A stretch of DNA of 57,430 nt, from contig NZ_ALCH01000009.1 of assembly GCF_000279535.1 (NCBI RefSeq), positions 1 to 57,430 of the forward strand, read 5' to 3'. This stretch comes from Streptococcus infantis SPAR10 (GTDB taxonomy: Bacteria > Bacillota > Bacilli > Lactobacillales > Streptococcaceae). A program made the translations under genes and the position numbers. A model generated the notes under the pieces. It did not search any database. It was given only the letters and a program-made list of their open reading frames with translations, and was not told the origin of the DNA. Each line of letters begins with the position of its first letter. Position 1 is the stretch's first letter. Below, piece after piece: positions 51,474-57,430 of this stretch.

Positions 51474-52418
51474 TTACAATTTCAAAGCCAACATATTAAC
51501 CGTCATACCAGCTGCAGTTCCCATTAAGAAGATGGTATCACCTTCTTTTACATAGCCATGATCGAGTGCATAAGCCAAACCAAAAGGTACAGCAACGGAG
51601 ACCATATTTCCATAATCCGTAACAAGGTTAAGGTACTTGTCTTCGTCTACACCCAGTTTTCCCATGACCAAAGGAAGAGCGCGACTAGCTTGGTGGGGAA
51701 TAATATAGTCTACAGCATCTTTAGAAATGCCTGATTTCTCTTGGAATTCTTGGAACATTTCTGGAATGACACGAGCAGAAAGCAAGAGAATTTTCTTGCC
51801 TTTCATATCAAACATAAAATTTGTCTTAGTCTCTTCAGAGTACTCTTTTGGCTGATAAGAAGTCAAGCCTCCACGAATCTCTGTATCGTGAGCTCCCTCT
51901 GACCAAGTACGTTGAAGACTAGCGATAACTCCCTTATCCTTATCACTTGATTGGAAAATAAAGGCTGCTGCCCCATCACTAAAGAGTTCATAACTTTCTT
52001 TTTGCTTTGGATTGAGACCCAAGCTACCAACTTCACTGGATACAATCAAAACACGACGGTATTCCCCAGCTTCAATCAAATGTGACATGGTTGATAAAGC
52101 AGAGATAAAACTTGTACAAGTCGTATTGATATCCATAGCTGGGATAGAGAGCCCTTTTGCCACACGTTCATGTATCAAAGCTGCCGTACAAGGAATCGGC
52201 TGAACACCAACCGCACTAGCTGATACCAGGCAATCAATGTCTTTCATACTCAAATTTGCATTTTCAAGTGCAGCTTGGATAGCTGCTTCTGCCAAATCTA
52301 GTTGCGTTTCTTCATTTTCAACCACACGATGACGGGTCTGGTCTTTAAATTGCACCGTATTTTTTGGGAGGCAGACTCCATATCCTACAATTTCTACATG
52401 TCTTTTTACTTCTGTCAT
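51474..52418 (-). CDS. 3-oxoacyl-ACP synthase III-like (KAS III) condensing enzyme
   Basis: A 314-residue thiolase-fold enzyme starting MTEVKRHVEIVGYGVCLPKN from the ATG at 52418, where AAAGGA lies 9 bases upstream. The catalytic triad is visible as Cys (about 101, in DINTTCTSF), His (in YIIPHQASRA) and Asn (in TDYGNMVSVAVP). It is not the housekeeping FabH, which lies in the fab operon. The family includes FabH-like, OleA-like and starter-unit enzymes. In this operon it probably condenses an acyl thioester produced by the adenylate-forming enzyme encoded just upstream. Substrate and chain length cannot be told. Confidence 0.9.
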   Translation of the reverse strand: MTEVKRHVEIVGYGVCLPKNTVQFKDQTRHRVVENEETQLDLAEAAIQAALENANLSMKDIDCLVSASAVGVQPIPCTAALIHERVAKGLSIPAMDINTTCTSFISALSTMSHLIEAGEYRRVLIVSSEVGSLGLNPKQKESYELFSDGAAAFIFQSSDKDKGVIASLQRTWSEGAHDTEIRGGLTSYQPKEYSEETKTNFMFDMKGKKILLLSARVIPEMFQEFQEKSGISKDAVDYIIPHQASRALPLVMGKLGVDEDKYLNLVTDYGNMVSVAVPFGLAYALDHGYVKEGDTIFLMGTAAGMTVNMLALKL

Positions 52419-52432
52419 AATTTTTTGTCCTT

Positions 52433-53695
52433 TCATAAACGTTGGATACGTTTGAGCTTACGACTTGTATCCCAGTGATAATCTGAAAATTGTATTTCAG
52501 GTTCTTTAAACTCTTTTTGTTGCGCCAAAAGTCGAAACTGCTCTGTAATCGCTGTTTCAACCTGCTCATCTCTTCGACTCAGACAAACTTCCACTAGCTT
52601 CTCAGAATGTTGCTTGACTTGATAATCTCCAACATTCTCCACAAAGAGAATGCAACGTCTGATAAAGTCAGGATAAATCGTTACCTGATCTCCGTCCTGT
52701 CCATCAAAATAGAAGATGTCGTCAGAACGCCCTTCGACCTTGTCAATCCTTGTGCAATGAGATCCACATGGACAAGGTTCAGGATTCTCAACCAAGATAT
52801 CGTTGAGCTGGTAGCGATAAACAGGCTGACTGATTCGTTTAAAGTCCGTAATCACCGGATAAAAACGTCGGTCATCCAAGTAGTGTTTTTCCACAAAAAT
52901 GATGTCTTCATTGAGATGAAGATTCCCAGCAGAGCAAGTGCAAGCTAGGAAACCTTCGGTTGCCTGGTAGACTTGGTCAATAATCGGCAACTCAAAAGCG
53001 CTCAAAATTCGCTCTTTATCACTATCTTCCAAGATTTCAGCCACCGAAACGATTTTTTGTGGGTGTATGACCAACTCCCCATCTTTTAGACGCTTGCTCA
53101 ATTCAATCAACATAGAAGCAGGCGCTACCACAATGGTCGGTTGATAACTATTGAGACGCTCTATGTGCTCATCTGTATTCTTGAAAATATCAAAGTACTC
53201 TAAACGAATAAGTGCCGTATTGATAGTCTGATACAATTCATTATCCGCTCTGAGGAAAAAGGCTATGCGTTGCCCAAAAAGGTGACCTTTGGGCAACATT
53301 TTTGCCAAGATAGCTGCTGCCCACATACTGCGCTCTTTTTCGGTTGTGATAAAGAGTCCCCGGTGTCCAGATGTCCCAGAAGACAACCCAACAGCTATTT
53401 CTCCTTTGAGTTCTGTAAAATTCCTGGTCTTTTCACTTTCGATAGCCAAAGCCAAGGCCTCGTCTCGATCCACACCTTGAGTATTGAGCTCATTGAAATG
53501 CGTCATCATAAAAGCCTTGTCCATATGATCAAAGTCGTTAGGTACACCATTTTTAAAATAAGGTGACTCACGCTTGAGAAAGTCCATATAGCTAACCAGT
53601 TGCTTTTTCTGATAGTTTTCTAATGCTTCTCGAGACTTAAAATTATGAAGCCAACGAGTTTGGATAAAAGTTTTAAGAAAGGTTATTTTTTTCAT
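52433..53695 (-). CDS. Adenylate-forming enzyme (phenylacetate-CoA ligase / F390 synthetase-like)
   Basis: A protein of about 420 residues of the PaaK-like adenylation family, often annotated F390 synthetase-related. The nucleotide loop VGLSSGTSGHRGLFITTEKE (about 100-120) and a Cys-rich zinc-like set (CTCSAGN, CPCGSHC) are visible, with IYPDFIRRCILF near the C-terminus. It is chosen from the ATG at 53695; a TTG at 53710 would extend it by five residues. It ends in an ATGA overlap with the KAS III frame. It presumably activates a carboxylate as an AMP ester for transfer. The real substrate is unknown and coenzyme F420 is not expected in a streptococcus. Confidence 0.85.
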   Translation of the reverse strand: MKKITFLKTFIQTRWLHNFKSREALENYQKKQLVSYMDFLKRESPYFKNGVPNDFDHMDKAFMMTHFNELNTQGVDRDEALALAIESEKTRNFTELKGEIAVGLSSGTSGHRGLFITTEKERSMWAAAILAKMLPKGHLFGQRIAFFLRADNELYQTINTALIRLEYFDIFKNTDEHIERLNSYQPTIVVAPASMLIELSKRLKDGELVIHPQKIVSVAEILEDSDKERILSAFELPIIDQVYQATEGFLACTCSAGNLHLNEDIIFVEKHYLDDRRFYPVITDFKRISQPVYRYQLNDILVENPEPCPCGSHCTRIDKVEGRSDDIFYFDGQDGDQVTIYPDFIRRCILFVENVGDYQVKQHSEKLVEVCLSRRDEQVETAITEQFRLLAQQKEFKEPEIQFSDYHWDTSRKLKRIQRL

Positions 53696-54488
53696 ACAAG
53701 ATCCGCTCAATCCTTTCTACAGGGTCATGGCTAACCAGCACTTCTATCCCATCCTTTAAAACCTCTTCCAAGAGCTCTGTTCCCTTGATATAGTCATCCT
53801 TACTATCTTGCACCAAGGAAGGAATCAGATGCATCTGTTTGGTGTAGGGTAAAAGGTCAATTCCCCAACAAAGATCTGCTGCGATAAAGAGATGATAATC
53901 TGGAATAAAGAGACAAGCTTGCCCCTTAGCATGCCCATCAATAGAAGCAACTAAGATACTACCATCTCCAAACAAATCATAGGTAGGGCGATACTTAAAG
54001 TTAGCATTTTGCTGATTTGCCTTGATGACTGTCAATCTTTCCTCGAAGTCACTCGGTAAAAATTCTTTAAAAATTAAATCTTTTAATTTTGGTTTCTTGT
54101 ATACATCATAGACTTCCTGGGTCAGGATAAAGTTTGCATTCGGAAAGAAGCTAGCCCCTCCTAAATGATCTGGATGTAGATGAGACAGCAAGACATAGTT
54201 GATTTCTTCTAGTTTGATCTCTTTAGCTTTCAGCAAGTGCGAAATCTGATCTTTCTCCGTCATTTGAACAGGCGTTCCTAGACGATACAAGCCATAACGA
54301 AGTTGCCTCTTAATATCATAGTGATAGCCAGTATCATAGAGCAGATAGCCCTTATCCCTGTGCTTGATAAGGAACACTCCTGCGGGGAAAGTCATCTTTC
54401 TATTCTTGACACCCTTAAAAAGCAAACCGGCATAACTCGTACAATATCCGGCTGGGAAATACTCAATGCTTTCGATAATCTTGGACAT
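53673..54488 (-). CDS. MBL-fold metallo-hydrolase (lactonase/thioesterase-like)
   Basis: A 271-residue metallo-beta-lactamase-fold protein with the metal site LLSHLHPDHLGG (HxHxDH, about 108-114) and further ligands: His in SIDGHAKGQ and a late His in VSHDPVERI. It is chosen from the ATG at 54488 with AAGGGA upstream; a TTG at 54497 is possible. The layout resembles acyl-homoserine lactonases and thioesterases. In this cluster it could release an acyl group or open a lactone, but this is inference. It overlaps both neighbouring genes by 20-30 bp. Confidence 0.87.
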   Translation of the reverse strand: MSKIIESIEYFPAGYCTSYAGLLFKGVKNRKMTFPAGVFLIKHRDKGYLLYDTGYHYDIKRQLRYGLYRLGTPVQMTEKDQISHLLKAKEIKLEEINYVLLSHLHPDHLGGASFFPNANFILTQEVYDVYKKPKLKDLIFKEFLPSDFEERLTVIKANQQNANFKYRPTYDLFGDGSILVASIDGHAKGQACLFIPDYHLFIAADLCWGIDLLPYTKQMHLIPSLVQDSKDDYIKGTELLEEVLKDGIEVLVSHDPVERIERILYEKNNLS

Positions 54489-55443
54489 ATTGTTCAATCC
54501 CTTCTGAAATCCTAATTTTCGGATGATAACCTAAGTCCTTCTCAGCCTTACTAATATCAAGAGTCTGACTATAGCGAAGCAGATAATAGGTATATCGAGT
54601 TAGAGGTGGCTCCCCTTTAAGGTTCAAGGTCTTGTATATAAATTCTAAACTACTTGCAATTCCTGATAAGAGAGATGCTGGAATTTTTCTATATTTGATT
54701 GGATAACCCAGACCTGTCAAACTTTCCTCTAGTAAATCTCTAAAAGCCCTCGGTTCACCATTAGTAATGTTATAAACCTCACCTTTAGCTTCTGGAGCTT
54801 CTATGGCCAAACGGATAGCCAGAGCAACATTTTCCACACAAGTCATGTCCATGAGCTGACGCCCATCCCCAATCAAAGGAATTCCAAGTTTTTGACTCAG
54901 ATTGATAACCCGTGGCAAGATGCTAGTGTCCCCAATCCCAAACAGGCCCCGAGGTCTTAAGATGATGCTAGGAACATCTGGATAATCTTTAAAGAGTTTC
55001 TCCGAAGCTAATTTGCTACGGATATAGTTATTGAGATTATTTTCCTCTGGAGCATCACTTTCTTTAATCCCTAGTTGATCTCTAGGAGCAGCATAGATGC
55101 TTGGTGAGGATACATAGACTAAACGTTGAATACCAGCTTGTCGACAAGCTTCGAGAACATACTTTGTCCCTAATACATTAGCCAGATAAAAATCTTCCCA
55201 CGGACCCCAAACGGTTGATAGAGCTCCCGCATGAACGACCAGATCCATCCCCTTGCAAGCCTCTAGCACATCATCAGCTTTGGTCAAATCACCCTGAAAA
55301 AAACTAATCGAAGAATTCTCTAAAGAGCGACCAACCTTACTGTTTCTACCAAAAGCTCGAACCTGATAGCCATGCTGGACTAATTCATCTACAACATATT
55401 TACCCAGGAAACCTGTCGCTCCAGTTACTAAAACTGTTTTCAT
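54463..55443 (-). CDS. NAD(P)-dependent oxidoreductase (3-beta-HSD/OleD-like SDR)
   Basis: A 326-residue extended short-chain dehydrogenase with the Rossmann motif VTGATGFLGKYVVDEL. The catalytic Ser region is VYVSSPSIYA and the YxxxK is YIRSK (about residue 143). A C-terminal sugar- or lipid-binding half includes MDMTCVENVALAI and YNITNGEPRAFR. It resembles 3-beta-HSD/OleD-type reductases that reduce beta-keto acyl groups, and also nucleotide-sugar epimerases. The presence of a condensing enzyme favours the former. The start overlaps the previous stop (ATGA). Confidence 0.88.
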   Translation of the reverse strand: MKTVLVTGATGFLGKYVVDELVQHGYQVRAFGRNSKVGRSLENSSISFFQGDLTKADDVLEACKGMDLVVHAGALSTVWGPWEDFYLANVLGTKYVLEACRQAGIQRLVYVSSPSIYAAPRDQLGIKESDAPEENNLNNYIRSKLASEKLFKDYPDVPSIILRPRGLFGIGDTSILPRVINLSQKLGIPLIGDGRQLMDMTCVENVALAIRLAIEAPEAKGEVYNITNGEPRAFRDLLEESLTGLGYPIKYRKIPASLLSGIASSLEFIYKTLNLKGEPPLTRYTYYLLRYSQTLDISKAEKDLGYHPKIRISEGIEQYVQDYRKH

Positions 55444-56714
55444 TTTTCCTTCTCCTTATCTTCTAGCAGACGATGGATTTCGCTCTCTAAGATTTCCGTC
55501 GGATGATAATACTGTGTTGCTTGGCGTAAAGTCTCTAATTCTGGCCAATTTTCTTTAGCTAACAGCTCCTCAAAGGCTTGTCCAATGGCCTTGCTATTAT
55601 CTCTTTTAGCTGAGAAAGCAACACCGGCTTCAACCCCACGAACGGCATAATCAAATTGATCATAATCATGAGGTAATATCAAAGCTGGTTTACCATAAAT
55701 AATGCATTGATAAAAAATCCCAGCTCCCCCATGATGAATCACATAATCCATCTGGGGAATGTACTCCTTATAAGGTAGATAAGAAACTACGGAAAGGTTC
55801 TCCATGAGATTTTCACATTGGAAGGCTTCTCCACCCACACCACGTGTCACAAAAAAATGACAGTCTGGATGAGCTTTTGCAAGTTGCTTAGCTTGATAGA
55901 TAAGGTTTTCTTTAGCCCAAGCAAGTTGTGTACCACAAGTCACTAAGACTTTCTTTTGATTAGAAAATGTTGATAAATCTAAAGGATAATCCTCTCCTGT
56001 CTCAACTGAAGCACCAGAAGGACCAATCCACTTGTAGTGTTTTGGAAATCCCTTTTTTAATTCTACTTCTTTCATACCAATACCAAGAATTGAATATGGA
56101 GAATAAATGGTCTCATGACCGAGTTGATTATACAATTTAAAATGATATCTTTTTAAGCGATCACGAAGCAGAAAAGATACAATTCGTTTCACTAAACGAG
56201 TTGCTTTTCTACCTAAAAATTGTACTGAAACTTGCCAACCATTCTTAGGACTCCCCATACCACCAATTAGACAAGGCGGGCCGTCAGTAGTCTCTAAAAC
56301 AAATTGTGTAGCCATGGTAGTGATCCAAGGAATTCCAAGTTGATTAGCTACTAAACCTCCAGACAAGGTTATAAAATCAGCAATGACGATATCAGGGCGA
56401 TTCTTTTGCCACTCTTCCAATAATTGATCTGAAACTACATTAATTAAATCAATACTAGAAGAAAGTTGTTGATAAGCTGATAATATCCCTAATTGCTTAT
56501 CATTATTAGCTGCACGTTCAAAATCCTCAATGTGATTTTCTAATATTGGAACTACATGAAAACCTGCAGATTCAGCAACGGCCTTTTTTTGAGGACCAGT
56601 GAATAAGCGAATATCATATCGAGGGTTATTAAGTAAGGGGATGAGTAAATTCATTGTTGGGTACAAATGTCCACTTAAAGGAACAACTACAACATCAATT
56701 TTGATTCTTTTCAT
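55440..56714 (-). CDS. UGT/MGT-family glycosyltransferase
   Basis: A 424-residue GT-B glycosyltransferase. The N-terminal acceptor domain begins RIKIDVVVVPLSGHLYPTMN. The C-terminal nucleotide-sugar domain has VLVTCGTQLAW and the conserved HGGAG block VIHHGGAGIFYQCIIYGKPA followed by LILPHDYDQFDYA. The family glycosylates macrolides, sterols and other lipophilic molecules with UDP- or dTDP-sugars. It is the first gene of the five-gene operon. The start codon has only a weak ribosome-binding site. The product's aglycone is probably the lipid or polyketide-like compound made by the following genes. Confidence 0.88.
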   Translation of the reverse strand: MKRIKIDVVVVPLSGHLYPTMNLLIPLLNNPRYDIRLFTGPQKKAVAESAGFHVVPILENHIEDFERAANNDKQLGILSAYQQLSSSIDLINVVSDQLLEEWQKNRPDIVIADFITLSGGLVANQLGIPWITTMATQFVLETTDGPPCLIGGMGSPKNGWQVSVQFLGRKATRLVKRIVSFLLRDRLKRYHFKLYNQLGHETIYSPYSILGIGMKEVELKKGFPKHYKWIGPSGASVETGEDYPLDLSTFSNQKKVLVTCGTQLAWAKENLIYQAKQLAKAHPDCHFFVTRGVGGEAFQCENLMENLSVVSYLPYKEYIPQMDYVIHHGGAGIFYQCIIYGKPALILPHDYDQFDYAVRGVEAGVAFSAKRDNSKAIGQAFEELLAKENWPELETLRQATQYYHPTEILESEIHRLLEDKEKEK

Positions 56715-56790
56715 ATGTCTAGGATATCAAATTTTAAAAAAAGAACTATCGATAAGATAATTCTTTACACATTTATTAGTTTGGACATGA

Positions 56791-56832
56791 AAATGTAACG
56801 AAACATTTAAGAAAACTAAATGTAAATTTACA
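56791..56832. promoter_or_regulatory. Pair of palindromes upstream of the five-gene operon
   Basis: AAATGT-AACGAA-ACATTT (56791-56808) and the perfect 12-bp palindrome TGTAAATTTACA (56821-56832) lie about 27 bp centre to centre, 80-120 bp before the glycosyltransferase start. They look like paired operator sites. No regulator gene is in the window beside them. Confidence 0.5.
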
Positions 56833-56856
56833 GATAATAACAATCAAAATCAAATA

Positions 56857-56880
56857 TAAAAAAAAGGCAATTGCCTCAAT
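56857..56880 (-). terminator. Terminator of the tRNA array
   Basis: The minus strand has AGGC-AATT-GCCT followed by eight T's, 20-40 bp after the last tRNA gene. It would end transcripts from the rRNA/tRNA unit to the right. Confidence 0.75.
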
Positions 56881-56895
56881 TTAAGTATTGACCAA

Positions 56896-56969
56896 TCGGG
56901 AAGACAGGATTCGAACCTGCGACACCTTGGTCCCAAACCAAGTACTCTACCAAGCTGAGCTACTTCCCG
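56896..56969 (-). tRNA. tRNA-Pro (anticodon TGG)
   Basis: A 74-nt cloverleaf with anticodon stem-loop CTTGG TTTGGGA CCAAG (TGG), T-arm GGTTCGAATCC, acceptor CGGGAAG/CTTCCCG and discriminator A. It is the last gene of the array. Confidence 0.96.
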
Positions 56970-56983
56970 AGTTAAATGTTTAA

Positions 56984-57057
56984 TGCACCCTAGAGGAGTC
57001 GAACCTCTAACCGCCTGATTCGTAGTCAGGTACTCTATCCAGTTGAGCTAAGGGTGC
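56984..57057 (-). tRNA. tRNA-Arg (anticodon ACG)
   Basis: A 74-nt cloverleaf with anticodon stem-loop CCTGA CTACGAA TCAGG (ACG), T-arm GGTTCGACTCC and acceptor GCACCCT/AGGGTGC. Confidence 0.96.
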
Positions 57058-57068
57058 TCTTCAATATA

Positions 57069-57154
57069 TGCCGAGGACCGGAATCGAACCGGTACGATCG
57101 TTACCAATCGCAGGATTTTAAGTCCTGTGCGTCTGCCAGTTCCGCCACCCCGGC
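57069..57154 (-). tRNA. tRNA-Leu (anticodon TAA)
   Basis: An 86-nt class II tRNA with long variable arm, anticodon stem-loop AGGA CTTAAAA TCCT (TAA) and acceptor GCCGGGG/CCTCGGC (one G-T pair). Confidence 0.95.
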
Positions 57155-57161
57155 CTCTATA

Positions 57162-57233
57162 AGCGAACGACGGGATTCGAACCCGCGACCCCCACCTTGG
57201 CAAGGTGGTGTTCTACCACTGAACTACGTTCGC
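57162..57233 (-). tRNA. tRNA-Gly (anticodon GCC)
   Basis: A 72-nt cloverleaf with anticodon stem-loop CACCT TGCCAA GGTG (GCC), acceptor GCGAACG/CGTTCGC and U discriminator, typical of glycine tRNAs. Confidence 0.96.
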
Positions 57234-57260
57234 ATCGACTCTGGTTTATATTAAAAAAAA

Positions 57261-57333
57261 TGCCGGCTACATGACTTGAACACGCGACCCTCTGATTACA
57301 AATCAGATGCTCTACCAACTGAGCTAAGCCGGC
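57261..57333 (-). tRNA. tRNA-Thr (anticodon TGT)
   Basis: A 73-nt cloverleaf with anticodon stem-loop TCTGA TTTGTAA TCAGA (TGT) and acceptor GCCGGCT/AGCCGGC. The T-arm reads GTGTTCAAGTCAT, with A replacing the usual G after TTC. Confidence 0.95.
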
Positions 57334-57345
57334 TGATTTCTATTA

Positions 57346-57427
57346 TGCGGGTTAAGGGACTTGAACCCCCACGCCGTTAAGCGCCAGATCCTAAATCTGG
57401 TGCGTCTGCCAATTCCGCCAAACCCGC
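57346..57427 (-). tRNA. tRNA-Leu (anticodon TAG)
   Basis: An 82-nt class II tRNA with a variable arm, anticodon stem-loop CCAGA TTTAGGA TCTGG (TAG) and acceptor GCGGGTT/AACCCGC. It reaches within 3 bases of the window edge, and the array probably continues outside. Confidence 0.95.
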
Positions 57428-57430
57428 AAA

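Noticed and set aside
52433..53695. Coenzyme F390 synthetase function for the adenylating enzyme
   Set aside because: Streptococci do not make coenzyme F420; the name reflects distant family similarity only.
57054..57254. 66-codon plus-strand frame in the tRNA array
   Set aside because: It lies entirely antisense to three tRNA genes.

Overview
The window comes from a Streptococcus of the mitis group (S. pneumoniae / S. mitis / S. oralis relatives). It has low GC, YSIRK-type signal peptides with LPxTG anchors, and pneumococcus-type neighbourhoods: rpsD-TCS08-pavB, cabP-trkH, rpoBC, adcRCBA, dlt, hslO-dus, ctsR-clpC and a TPP-riboswitch thiamine-precursor ABC operon. Most genes lie on the minus strand. 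The window is bounded by the 5' end of a 16S rRNA gene at the left and a six-tRNA array at the right.

Layout. 1-1.4 kb: 16S start, its promoter, tRNA-Glu and rpsD with a leader. 1.4-5.4 kb: a SaeRS/TCS08-like two-component system and a PavB-like fibronectin-binding adhesin with three SSURE repeats. 5.4-8.3 kb: c-di-AMP-type potassium uptake (CabP/TrkH) and a nucleoside phosphorylase. 8.4-11.2 kb: DUF3290-DUF421-CsbD stress/envelope genes and a beta-helix carbohydrate-binding lipoprotein. 11.3-18 kb: a sugar acetyltransferase and a 2000-residue CshA-type fibrillar adhesin. 18.3-25.9 kb: rpoC and rpoB, with a hairpin in the rpoB leader. 26-30.6 kb: a VOC protein and the zinc operon adcRCBA with an AdcR box. 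30.7-38.1 kb: the D-alanylation operon dltXABCD, preceded by a second set, dltB2-dltD2-dltX2. 38.4-43.3 kb: hslO-dus, a DUF1275 protein, a lipoprotein under a VicR-like box, a small membrane protein and a Nudix protein. 43.3-49.5 kb: ctsR-clpC with a CtsR box, then the thiamine-precursor ABC operon with its TPP riboswitch. 49.5-51.3 kb: an intergenic repeat and cardiolipin synthase. 51.4-56.7 kb: a compact five-gene lipid- or natural-product-like operon (glycosyltransferase, SDR, MBL hydrolase, adenylate-forming enzyme, KAS III). 56.9-57.4 kb: six tRNA genes.

The most notable points are four. (1) A second acyl-transfer module (MBOAT DltB2, DltD2 and a DltX2 peptide ending in an FxYxxF motif) has no dltA or dltC of its own. 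(2) In the canonical operon both dltB and dltD carry a one-base contraction of a T7 tract that breaks the frame, while the second module is intact; these may be real mutations or assembly errors. (3) A translationally coupled five-gene cluster of unknown product sits beside the tRNA array. (4) 11-bp-periodic T-rich repeats replace the -35 boxes of pavB and of the carbohydrate-binding lipoprotein gene, suggesting control by a shared OmpR-family regulator. Functions are inferred by reading motifs and recalling families; no database search was run.
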